Assembly: GCA_934746785.1 (NCBI GenBank)
Contig: CAKVFO010000051.1
Location: forward strand, 1 to 21,525
DNA from: an uncultured Clostridium sp.
Lineage (GTDB): Bacteria; Bacillota; Clostridia; Clostridiales; Clostridiaceae
Reading direction: 5' to 3'
DNA length: 21,525 bases
The position numbers were made by a program, and so were the translations under genes. Positions 1-7,750 of the stretch are shown here, piece after piece; the first letter of the stretch is position 1; every line of letters begins with the position of its first letter. The notes beneath the pieces were generated by a model. That model was not told the origin of the DNA, ran no database searches, and worked only from the letters and a program-made list of their open reading frames with translations.

Positions 1-368
1 AATCTAAATTTGATTCAAGCATTTCTACTGGATAGCCTGTCTTTTCTGCTATTATTTCTTTTACTTCTTTTTCTATAGCATCCTTACTTACTGTATTAAC
101 AACCTTTGTTGCTGCTACTTCTTCTACCTCTGCCACAGAGCCTATTGCTGCACTTGTATAATCTACTATCTTTTCTATTGTATTAAATTCTTTTATGTTT
201 GCTGTTTCATCCTGTTCATATCCGAAGTGTTCTCTTACTACTGCAAATATTTCTCCCTGCTTAACAGAATCTATTCCTAAATCCGCTTCTAAATCTAAAT
301 TTGATTCAAGCATTTCTACTGGATAGCCTGTCTTTTCTGCTATTATTTCTTTTACTTCTTTTTCTATA
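1..368. repeat. Tandem ACP-coding direct repeat, 291-bp period
   Basis: Bases 1-77 are identical to 292-368, so consecutive ACP-coding units are offset by 291 bp (97 codons). Identity ends at 78/369, in the less conserved linker. Only the edge of the second unit is visible, so the total number of ACP copies is unknown. Perfect identity at DNA level, including third positions, indicates recent duplication or ongoing gene conversion, as is common in PUFA-synthase ACP arrays. Confidence 0.9.
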
Positions 369-1813
369 CTTTCCTTTTTAACACCCTTAACCTGTGAAAC
401 TTTTTCTACTGACTTACTTATAGATTTTTCTTCTACTTTGGCAGTCTCATTATCCATAGCAGGCTTTGATGTATACTCATTATTACTTATTATTGAAACA
501 ATATTTTCCAAAGAAATATTAACATCCTTATTTAATAAATCTACATTTATATTAAAAGCTTCAGCTACCTTACCAAGTAAGTTAGTTAAAACAGTCTTAC
601 TTAAAGCTAATTCAACTCTAACGGCTTTATCATTAACTTTTATTAAAGTCTTAGGATATCCTGTTTCCGCTGAAATTACTTTTATTAATTTCTCTATAAC
701 TTCTTCTTCAGATACACTCTCACCTTGGAAGCTTAAATTATTTGTATCCATATATGCCTTCAATCTATTTATGCACAAGTTATCATTTTTTGCTTTTAAG
801 TTACTTTCTATAGCATAAAAATCTTTTCCACTTAATATAGTTTTAACTAACCTTGTTAATATATTTTTACATCCAGTTTCTATATAGAAATTTACACCTA
901 ACTCATCATACATATCTTGTATAATGTCACTAAAACTAAATGGAGTTACTAATTGACTTGCTAAGGTTCTAGCAAAATCCTCTTTTTCAAAATCTGCATT
1001 ATTATAAACTCTTTGCTTAATAGTTGAATAAATTGGAGTTTTAGGAGTCTTATATTTAATATCCTTTATTTTTTCATAATAATATTCAACAGCATCAGCT
1101 AAGACATTACTATGAAATGCATGAGAAACTTTTAAAACATTGTAAGATAAATTCCTCTTCTTACTTTCTTCTTCAAGCTCCTTTATCCCTTCATCTGATC
1201 CTGAAAAAACAACTTGGTTTGGTGCATTATTTAAAGCTAGAACACATTTATTTTTCACTTGTTCTTCTAACGCTTTAACTACATCACTATCTTTTCCTAG
1301 TGAAATACCTATCATTCCACCTCTCTTATCTTCAGGAATTCTATCAAGAGATTCAGCTCTGTAATATACTATTCTTAGCCCTTCTGAGAAGGATATAACT
1401 CCAGCTGCTGCCAAAGCTGATATTTCACCTAAACTATGTCCACATAGATAGTTTGGTTTAACTCCAAAACTTTCTACAAGCTTATACATAGCATAATTAG
1501 ATGTATATATAGATGTTTGCATTATCTTTGCTCTTTTTAAACTTTTCTCAACTTCTTCTGCTTTTTCATCATTATTATAAATAATATTATCAGTAAGCTT
1601 TTCCCCACATAACTTACTTAATATTTCATCTGCTTCATCAAAAATATCTTTTACTATTTTCTCATTATCAATTAAATCCTTTAACATATTAGGGTATTGT
1701 GACCCATGTCCTGGAAATAATAAAACACTATTTTTTTGTTTTATATTCTCACCTATGAAAATATCTTGTTTAGATAATAATTCAATTATTTCTTTTTTCT
1801 CTATGCTCTGCAT
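1..1813 (-). CDS. Malonyl-type acyltransferase with tandem acyl carrier protein domains (PUFA/enediyne-like iterative PKS subunit), 3' end off window
   Basis: The reading frame is open from an ATG at 1813 to the left edge (604 codons seen). A strong AGGAGG site lies 6-8 nt upstream, 12 bp after the preceding gene's stop. Residues about 30-320 are an acyltransferase: FPGHGSQ at 33-39, nucleophile motif GHSLGE at 125-130 (Ser127), and HAFH at 231-234. In known PKS acyltransferases HAFH goes with malonyl-CoA. Residues about 367-445 look like a carrier domain that has lost the Asp of the DSL/DSV motif (LSK at 404-406). A clear ACP follows at about 483-560 with GIDSVK, phosphopantetheine Ser516. 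A second ACP begins 97 residues later, and its serine lies beyond the window. The function inferred is loading malonyl units and tethering the growing chain for the ketosynthase encoded upstream. The architecture resembles PfaA without its N-terminal KS. Reductive domains, if any, are outside the window. Confidence 0.9.
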   Translation of the reverse strand, partial: MQSIEKKEIIELLSKQDIFIGENIKQKNSVLLFPGHGSQYPNMLKDLIDNEKIVKDIFDEADEILSKLCGEKLTDNIIYNNDEKAEEVEKSLKRAKIMQTSIYTSNYAMYKLVESFGVKPNYLCGHSLGEISALAAAGVISFSEGLRIVYYRAESLDRIPEDKRGGMIGISLGKDSDVVKALEEQVKNKCVLALNNAPNQVVFSGSDEGIKELEEESKKRNLSYNVLKVSHAFHSNVLADAVEYYYEKIKDIKYKTPKTPIYSTIKQRVYNNADFEKEDFARTLASQLVTPFSFSDIIQDMYDELGVNFYIETGCKNILTRLVKTILSGKDFYAIESNLKAKNDNLCINRLKAYMDTNNLSFQGESVSEEEVIEKLIKVISAETGYPKTLIKVNDKAVRVELALSKTVLTNLLGKVAEAFNINVDLLNKDVNISLENIVSIISNNEYTSKPAMDNETAKVEEKSISKSVEKVSQVKGVKKESIEKEVKEIIAEKTGYPVEMLESNLDLEADLGIDSVKQGEIFAVVREHFGYEQDETANIKEFNTIEKIVDYTSAAIGSVAEVEEVAATKVVNTVSKDAIEKEVKEIIAEKTGYPVEMLESNLD

Positions 1814-1825
1814 TTATAACCCCTC

Positions 1826-3037
1826 CTAAATAACTCCGAACTTTCTTCCTACTTGTCCCATTATATCTAGTGCTCTATCAATTTCTTCATTACTTAAAGA
1901 AGCAGTTATTGTAGTTCTTAATCTACTCTTATTCATTGGAACTGATGGAAAAATAGCTGTTGCTATATATACTCCTCTACTTAGTAATTCTTTTGTCATT
2001 TTCATATTAGTAAGATCATCACCAATATAAATAGGAATAATAGGAGATATACTTCTCATAGTATCAAATCCTAATTCTATTAATCCTTTTCTAAATCTTA
2101 TTGTATTTTCCCATAATTTCTCTCTTCTCCAAGTTTCCTTTTGCATAAGTTCAAGTGATTTTAAAACTCCTGCAACTACTGCTGGTGGTAAACTTGCATT
2201 AAATATATATTGATGTGCTTGATGTTTTAAATAATCAATAGTATCACTATCTGATGCTATACATCCACCTACTCCTGCTAATGATTTACTAAATGTAGTC
2301 ATCTTTACAGCAATCTTATCTTCTAATCCAAAATGTTCAGAAACACCTCTTCCTGTTTCACCAAAGAATCCTATTGAATGAGCTTCATCTACCATAACAG
2401 CCGCATCATATTTTTCTGCTAAAGCTGATATTTCATCTAAGCATGCCATATCTCCATCCATTGAATAAACACCGTCTACTACTATTAATCTTCTTGAAAA
2501 TTCTTGAGAATTCTTTAATATATATTCAAGTTTATCCATATCATTATGAGTAAATATCTTTACCTTAGCATTGGACATTGCTATACCATCAACTATACTC
2601 ATGTGATTTAATTGATCTGTTATTATTACAGAATCTGAATCATTACATAATGTAGACAATGCAGATACATTAGCAAGATATCCAGCACTAACGATCATAG
2701 CTGATTCTGTTCTGAAAAACTCTGCCATCTTTTCTTCAAGTTGTTTATGTAATACAGTTGTTCCATTATGAAGTCTTGCACCACATGTTCCTGTTCCATA
2801 TTTATCTGCAGCTTCTTTTACTGCTTTTATTACTTCAGGGTGAGTAGATAATCCTAAGTAATTATTAGAAGTTAGCATAATAACATCTTTTCCATTGTAT
2901 TTTGAAGTTCCTGCCTGTGGTCCATCAAAAGCAGGCTCAAATACATATAAATCATTAGCTTTTCCTTCCTTAATTCTTGGTAGTACTTCATCATATTCCT
3001 TTTTAAATCCGTTAGGTATCTTTGCAGTTTTTAACAT
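1826..3037 (-). CDS. PLP-dependent alpha-oxoamine synthase (BioF/KBL/serine palmitoyltransferase family)
   Basis: The family joins an acyl thioester to an amino acid with loss of CO2, giving an alpha-amino ketone. An upstream in-frame ATG lies at 3046, but the GAGAGG site directly abuts it. That site is 9 nt from the ATG at 3037, so I take 3037 (403 aa, typical length). Counting from 3046, visible motifs are TSNNYLGL at 59-66, GTGTCGARLHNGT at 84-96, NHMS at 147-150 (pyridine-ring stacking His), GVYSMDGD at 192-199, DEAHSIG at 220-226, and the Schiff-base lysine Lys254 in TTFSKSLAG. It sits 17 bp after the ketosynthase gene and 12 bp before the acyltransferase gene, so it is clearly part of the synthase operon. 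A housekeeping biotin (BioF) or threonine-catabolism (KBL) role is less likely given this context. The inferred role is release of the ACP-bound chain by condensation with an amino acid. Which amino acid cannot be told from the sequence. Confidence 0.88.
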   Translation of the reverse strand: MLKTAKIPNGFKKEYDEVLPRIKEGKANDLYVFEPAFDGPQAGTSKYNGKDVIMLTSNNYLGLSTHPEVIKAVKEAADKYGTGTCGARLHNGTTVLHKQLEEKMAEFFRTESAMIVSAGYLANVSALSTLCNDSDSVIITDQLNHMSIVDGIAMSNAKVKIFTHNDMDKLEYILKNSQEFSRRLIVVDGVYSMDGDMACLDEISALAEKYDAAVMVDEAHSIGFFGETGRGVSEHFGLEDKIAVKMTTFSKSLAGVGGCIASDSDTIDYLKHQAHQYIFNASLPPAVVAGVLKSLELMQKETWRREKLWENTIRFRKGLIELGFDTMRSISPIIPIYIGDDLTNMKMTKELLSRGVYIATAIFPSVPMNKSRLRTTITASLSNEEIDRALDIMGQVGRKFGVI

Positions 3038-3054
3038 CTTATTCATCCTCTCAT

Positions 3055-5802
3055 TTATTTAACTAATAAATTCTTTATATTTTTTATTTTATTTTCTAAT
3101 TGATTTTCATCTTCATATACAATTTCAATTCTATAAGGTGAATGCTTAAAGCTAGCCTCAGACGAAGCTTCTTTTGCTTGTAATTTACTTAATAATTCTT
3201 CAACAGAATCAGCACCTGCTTTGAAGCAATTATCTTCTTTTAATTCTTCAACTTCATCTCTTAATATTTCAGCTTCATATGCTTGTACATCTATTTCATA
3301 ACTTCCACTAAATATAGATTGAGAATTTATCTTTACATATTGTGTATTGTTTTGATCAATTTCTGTACATGCCTTTAATAATTGGAAAGCACCTTGCGCT
3401 CCGTAATAGAAGACATTATTTCCGTCCTTATCAAATGAATCTTCTGATATTTTACAAATGCCTTCTCTTTCTGATGCTTTCTTAGAATTGAATTTAACTC
3501 CTGTAATTCTTCCATATACATGTTCATTTTCTTTTACATCTTCGCTTCTCTTTATTAAAAACACTGCTGATCCTTCAGCTGGAATAGTATTAGAATCTAT
3601 ATTTAATTTTTCAATTAATTGAATAAATTCAGGACTCATATTACCATTTACTCCACCTACTAAAATCAAATCATTTTCTTTAGATTGTAAACTCATGATT
3701 CCTTCTTCCAAGGCTTGTTCAAAAGATATTTTATCTGCATCATATACTGCATTAGAGCTTGTTAAATCAAAGAAATTTGATATTCTACCTGCAACAATAT
3801 TATCCATATAACCTGGTAAAGTATCTTCTGCTGTTTTAGGAATGTATTTTCTAACATTATTAATTATGTCATTTTTAATTGAAGCTTTTGTTTCTTCATT
3901 AATACCTTTAAATTCATCAGATTTATTCAATATATTTAAATATTCTCTAACTCTTATTCTTAAATCAGTATTAATTGAAGTTTCTAAACCCAACATGTTT
4001 CCAATATAAACACCAGTCTTATCCCCAACTATATTTTCTTGTCCATAACTTGATATAACTTGATGACTTGCAACTAAAGCTAATTGTTGAGCTCTATCGA
4101 TTTCTTTTAATATAACTGGTGGGACTTTAAACTTAATACATGGGAACTTGAAGTCTTCTATAAAAGAAGCTTTTAAATTTCCTTTAGAATTATAAATTTC
4201 ATTAATTTCTTCAGGATATCTATTTGAAGGATATTTATCTATATATTTAAATCCATTTTTTATATTTTTACTCCATTCTTCATAATTACATCCATTATTA
4301 TCTATACAGCCTATTCCAACAATTGAAACATCAATGTCTTTATTTTCTGAATTTTCAACATATGATTTTAATAACTCTTTATGGTAATCAGGTATATACT
4401 CTTCGATTAAAACATTAGCATTTATTCCACCAAATCCAAATGCATTTACTAAAGCTGCCTTTGGAGTACTTTCTTTCTTTTCCCATGGACATAATTCCTT
4501 GTTTACATAGAACTTAACTTTACCCATCTCGAATTCATCTACAAATTTTTCAAAGTAATTTGTAGGTGGCAGCATATTTCTATTGAAGCCTTCCATAACT
4601 TTAATTAAATTAGCCATTCCTGCTGAAGAGAAACAATGTCCAACTTGAGATTTTATTGAACCAATTATTATATCTTTACCTTCAATTTCACTATCATCAA
4701 ATATCATCTTTAAACTGTTTAATTCAACAATATCTCCTACTCTTGTTCCTGTTGCATGAGTTTCTACATAATCTACATATAATGGATCAACTCCTGCAAC
4801 ATCCAAAGATTTCTTTATTGCTTTATATTGCCCTTCTGAACTTGGAGCATAAATTGACTTTCCTTTTCCATCACTTGCTACTCCTGTGCCCCTCAATACA
4901 CCGAAGATTTTATTGCCATCTTTAATAGCATCTGACAATTTTTTAATAATTATTGTTCCTACACCTTCACCTGGAATTAATCCACTTGCCTTACTATCTA
5001 GTGGAAAAGATCCCTTTTCAGACAATCCACCTATTTTTGCAAAAGCTATGTTACCAGTAACAACCATATTACCTAATACACCTGATACTATACATGTCTT
5101 AGCTTTATTTTGATGAATAATTTTTACAGCATTATCAACAGCTAATAAACTACCTGAACAAGCTCCATCTACAAGGAAACTCCTGCCTTTAATATTTAAA
5201 ATATCAGCAACACCCTTACATAAATTGCTGTGTAATCCTCTATTGCTAAAATCTATTTCATTATCAAACTTATTCTTAATTCCATATCTTAAAGATTTTT
5301 TTATATTTTCTTGTTTTTCTTTATCTAGATTTTTAAATTCTTTATTATGTTCTAAATAATACTCAATTTGACTCTCTCTATTAGTTAAACATTCATTACT
5401 AAAAGAAAAATCTCCAAGCATGTTACCTACAACCATAGAAATATCATCAGTACTTAGCTCATTTATTGAAATATTACCCTTTCTAACTGCCTGCACAATT
5501 GTGTCTAATAACATTAATTGTGATCTATTTAGACCTTTAATACTTTCCTTTGAAAAAGTTAGTTCTTCTGTTTCAGAGAATTTATAATCCTTAACATACG
5601 CACCTAACTTACAATATGTTTTATCTTCTGCATGTCTATCTTTATCGTAATAAAGATCTTTTTCCCAATACGAATCAGGCATTTCTTTTACACCTTGTTT
5701 TGCTGACACAATGTTGTCCCAAAATTTTTCAGTATCATAGCTGTCTGGCGGAAAAATACATCCATATCCAACTACTGCTATGGGTTCAAATTTACATTCC
5801 AT
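3055..5802 (-). CDS. Ketosynthase plus chain-length-factor-like didomain protein (PUFA/enediyne-like iterative PKS)
   Basis: The frame opens at 5877, but no ribosome site precedes that ATG. AGGAG lies 11 nt before the ATG at 5802, right before the conserved start of the KS fold (PIAVVGYGC), so 5802 is preferred (915 aa). Residues about 5-470 form an active KS: Cys215 in VDGACSGS, His349 in ETHATGT and His389 in KSQVGH. Residues about 490-845 form a second KS-like domain in which the nucleophile position reads VYDADKIS (no Cys) and neither HATGT nor KSxxGH is present. This matches a chain-length-factor partner. The last 35 residues (PYRIEIVYEDENQLENKI) look like the linker that in fused synthases leads into the acyltransferase, which is here a separate gene. 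The protein would perform decarboxylative chain extension in the cytoplasm. First gene of the operon seen here. Confidence 0.9.
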   Translation of the reverse strand: MECKFEPIAVVGYGCIFPPDSYDTEKFWDNIVSAKQGVKEMPDSYWEKDLYYDKDRHAEDKTYCKLGAYVKDYKFSETEELTFSKESIKGLNRSQLMLLDTIVQAVRKGNISINELSTDDISMVVGNMLGDFSFSNECLTNRESQIEYYLEHNKEFKNLDKEKQENIKKSLRYGIKNKFDNEIDFSNRGLHSNLCKGVADILNIKGRSFLVDGACSGSLLAVDNAVKIIHQNKAKTCIVSGVLGNMVVTGNIAFAKIGGLSEKGSFPLDSKASGLIPGEGVGTIIIKKLSDAIKDGNKIFGVLRGTGVASDGKGKSIYAPSSEGQYKAIKKSLDVAGVDPLYVDYVETHATGTRVGDIVELNSLKMIFDDSEIEGKDIIIGSIKSQVGHCFSSAGMANLIKVMEGFNRNMLPPTNYFEKFVDEFEMGKVKFYVNKELCPWEKKESTPKAALVNAFGFGGINANVLIEEYIPDYHKELLKSYVENSENKDIDVSIVGIGCIDNNGCNYEEWSKNIKNGFKYIDKYPSNRYPEEINEIYNSKGNLKASFIEDFKFPCIKFKVPPVILKEIDRAQQLALVASHQVISSYGQENIVGDKTGVYIGNMLGLETSINTDLRIRVREYLNILNKSDEFKGINEETKASIKNDIINNVRKYIPKTAEDTLPGYMDNIVAGRISNFFDLTSSNAVYDADKISFEQALEEGIMSLQSKENDLILVGGVNGNMSPEFIQLIEKLNIDSNTIPAEGSAVFLIKRSEDVKENEHVYGRITGVKFNSKKASEREGICKISEDSFDKDGNNVFYYGAQGAFQLLKACTEIDQNNTQYVKINSQSIFSGSYEIDVQAYEAEILRDEVEELKEDNCFKAGADSVEELLSKLQAKEASSEASFKHSPYRIEIVYEDENQLENKIKNIKNLLVK

Positions 5803-5956
5803 TTTTTCTTTGTCTCCTTTTGGTTTTAATTTATTGAATATTTTATGTTTATTGTATATTTTTTCTGTTTTTGTCATTTTTTTAAAATATTACTATGTAT
5901 CACTATCCTATTTTTACTTTTTTGGTTTTTATAATTTTACAAATTTAGCTTTACAC

Positions 5957-5990
5957 AAAAAAAGATGAATACACTTGAATCCAAGTATAT
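5957..5990 (-). terminator. Intrinsic terminator after the flavodoxin-ferredoxin gene
   Basis: On the minus strand a 9-bp stem (ATATACTTG with CAAGTGTAT, one G-U pair) with a 4-nt loop is followed, after TCATC, by seven Ts. It lies downstream of the EFR1 stop (6015) and upstream of the ketosynthase start. The synthase operon should therefore have its own promoter in 5803-5956, where I see no convincing -35/-10 pair. Confidence 0.75.
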
Positions 5991-6014
5991 CAATCAATAA
6001 TATTACATATCGTA

Positions 6015-6779
6015 TTACTTAAAATTATCATATCTATATTGTTGAACCACTTCTTTTCCAATAAGAGTTATAGCTTTTTTAGGACATTGCGAAATACATC
6101 TATAGCACATAGTACATTTATTTTTATCCTTCACTTTATCTTCTATAAAATATAAATTATTTGTAGGACATTCTGAAATACACTTACCGCACTTTATACA
6201 TTTCTCTGTATTTATTTTTAGTTTATCTGAATATTTTGCTGTTTTAGAATAAAACCACAAACGTTGTCCAAATAAACCTGCAATATGATTAAAGAAAGAA
6301 AGTCCTTCTTTAGTTGGATTGCCACTTAAATATCGTTCAACACTTTTTCTTATTTTATTATTAGCCTGATTAATTAAATCTTTATTATTTTCTTTAGATT
6401 TTTTTAATGTAGATACATCACAAACATTATCCGGCATTCTTAAATGAAGTCCACCTATTACATTCGCTCCTATCTTTTTAAAAATTCTTGCACTACAAGC
6501 TGCTCCATCTCCACTAAAAAGCCCCATTGTTACTATAATAAAAATATTTTTTCCTCTAAAAAGATCTTTATTTTTCATTATAGAATCTCTAACAAATATA
6601 GGTGCATTACTAAATTGAGTTGGGTAACCAAAAACAATTAGATCTTTTTCATTAAGGATGTGACTTTGTAATTCTGAAGATTCCAGTGGAATTATTTTTG
6701 ACTTCTCATCAATCTGTTTTACAAAACTACTTACGCAATGCTTTGTATTACCAGTACCACTAAAATATATTCCAAGCAT
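6015..6779 (-). CDS. EFR1-family flavodoxin / 2[4Fe-4S] ferredoxin fusion
   Basis: The N-terminal half is flavodoxin-like: the phosphate loop FSGTGNTKHC at 6-15 starts right after the first strand, and a conserved FGYPTQFSNAP stretch lies at 50-60. The C-terminal part carries two [4Fe-4S] motifs: Cys194, 197, 200, 204 (CIKCGKCISECP) and Cys222, 225, 228, 232 (CTMCYRCISQCP). The 254-aa length fits the EFR1 family. The role is cytoplasmic electron transfer; the redox partner is unknown. A GAGGGAG site precedes the ATG. It is on the same strand as the synthase operon but separated by a terminator, so a link to that pathway is only positional. A broken relative of the flavodoxin half lies at 10811-11187. 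Confidence 0.88.
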   Translation of the reverse strand: MLGIYFSGTGNTKHCVSSFVKQIDEKSKIIPLESSELQSHILNEKDLIVFGYPTQFSNAPIFVRDSIMKNKDLFRGKNIFIIVTMGLFSGDGAACSARIFKKIGANVIGGLHLRMPDNVCDVSTLKKSKENNKDLINQANNKIRKSVERYLSGNPTKEGLSFFNHIAGLFGQRLWFYSKTAKYSDKLKINTEKCIKCGKCISECPTNNLYFIEDKVKDKNKCTMCYRCISQCPKKAITLIGKEVVQQYRYDNFK

Positions 6780-6881
6780 TATTCTCCCTCTTTCTTTAAT
6801 TTTGATTTACTAATAAACAATTATTTATCAATAGCGAATATCAAAATTTAATAACTTAATTTTAATTGTGCTTTTTCTTTA

Positions 6882-6910
6882 TTGAACAATTAAAACAAAA
6901 TATATATAAT
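6882..6910 (+). promoter_or_regulatory. Near-consensus sigma-A promoter for the ABC exporter operon
   Basis: TTGAAC at 6882-6887 and TATAAT at 6905-6910 are separated by exactly 17 bp. This gives a transcript start near 6917 and an untranslated leader of about 115 nt before the ATG at 7032. It sits in a 252-bp divergent intergenic region; no equally good promoter was found for the opposite gene. Confidence 0.72.
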
Positions 6911-6975
6911 TAATATATCATTATTTTCGAATTAATTCAAAATTTTTATTCTTTATTATATAATTTACCATTCAA

Positions 6976-6996
6976 ATTAACATATATTCTGTTAAT
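6976..6996 (+). promoter_or_regulatory. Inverted repeat in exporter leader, possible operator or RNA hairpin
   Basis: ATTAACA and TGTTAAT are a perfect 7-bp inverted repeat around a 7-nt centre, located between the promoter (-10 at 6905) and the ribosome site (AAGGAG at 7014-7019). Its position downstream of the start site suits a repressor roadblock or a leader hairpin. No regulator gene is adjacent. In such AT-rich DNA a chance palindrome is possible. Confidence 0.35.
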
Positions 6997-7031
6997 TTAT
7001 TTACCTATAGTGAAAGGAGTTATTATCAAAA

Positions 7032-7748
7032 ATGAATTCAAAATTTGAAACTTTTATACAAACAGAGAACATTTGTAAAACATATGGAGAAGGAGAAGCT
7101 AGTACTCAAATACTTAAAGGTATTTCCGTAAAGTTTGATAAAGAAAAAATTCACACTATTTATGGTCCATCTGGTAGTGGTAAGAGTACCTTTTTGTATA
7201 TCTTAGGAGGACTTGATAAAGCAAGTAATGGAAAGATTGTATATGATGATTGCGATATCATGCAGTTATCTGATAAAGAATTATGTAAATTCAGAAAAAA
7301 ATACATGGGATATGTATTTCAAATGTATAACTTAATTCCCAATCTAACTGTTAAAGAAAACATTGAAGTTAGTAAATATCTATCTGAAAATCCTCTAGAT
7401 ATTAATGAATTAATTAGTGTTTTAGGATTAGAAGAACAAAAGGATAAGTTTCCTTCTCAATTATCTGGAGGACAGCAGCAAAGATGTGCTATTGGAAGAG
7501 CTCTTGTTAAAAATCCAATGGTACTATTATGTGATGAACCAACTGGTGCTTTAGACTATAAAACAAGCCGTGACATATTAGTACTTTTAGAAAAAATTAA
7601 TCAAAAATATAAAACTACCATGATTATAGTAACACATAATAATGCAATAAAAGAAATGTCACACCATAGTATTACAATAAAAGATGGCAATATCACTAAT
7701 GAAGAAAATAATTTATTTCCTAAAAAAGCATCTGATTTGGAGTGGTAA
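7032..7748 (+). CDS. ABC transporter ATP-binding protein (MacB/LolD/FtsE-like subfamily)
   Basis: At 238 aa this is a complete ATPase: Walker A GPSGSGKST at 45-53, Q-loop Gln97, signature LSGGQQQR at 144-151, Walker B VLLCDEPTGALD with Asp168/Glu169, and switch His202. The sequence style (ALDYKTSRDIL, THNNAI) is that of the MacB/LolD class, which works with FtsX-type permeases. AAGGAG lies 12 nt before the ATG. The permease gene starts 3 nt after the stop, with its ribosome site inside this gene's last codons, so the two are translationally coupled. Substrate unknown; export of a lipid-like or antimicrobial molecule is plausible for the class. It could serve the nearby synthase, but this is inference. 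Confidence 0.92.
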   Translation: MNSKFETFIQTENICKTYGEGEASTQILKGISVKFDKEKIHTIYGPSGSGKSTFLYILGGLDKASNGKIVYDDCDIMQLSDKELCKFRKKYMGYVFQMYNLIPNLTVKENIEVSKYLSENPLDINELISVLGLEEQKDKFPSQLSGGQQQRCAIGRALVKNPMVLLCDEPTGALDYKTSRDILVLLEKINQKYKTTMIIVTHNNAIKEMSHHSITIKDGNITNEENNLFPKKASDLEW

Positions 7749-7750
7749 TT

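Noticed and set aside
438..818. Plus-strand 126-codon frame
   Set aside because: It is antisense to the AT-ACP gene, whose frame carries clear domain motifs; the hydrophobic residues come from the complementary codons.
1826..3046. Biotin-synthesis BioF as the name for the oxoamine synthase
   Set aside because: The catalytic family is right, but no biotin gene is nearby and the gene is embedded in a PKS operon, so a specific symbol is not justified.
4656..5113. Plus-strand open frames of 75-89 codons inside the ketosynthase gene
   Set aside because: They lie antisense to a strongly supported KS domain, lack ribosome sites and show no family resemblance.
5803..5956. Promoter of the synthase operon
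   Set aside because: Several AT-rich hexamers occur but no -35/-10 pair with 16-18 bp spacing was convincing.
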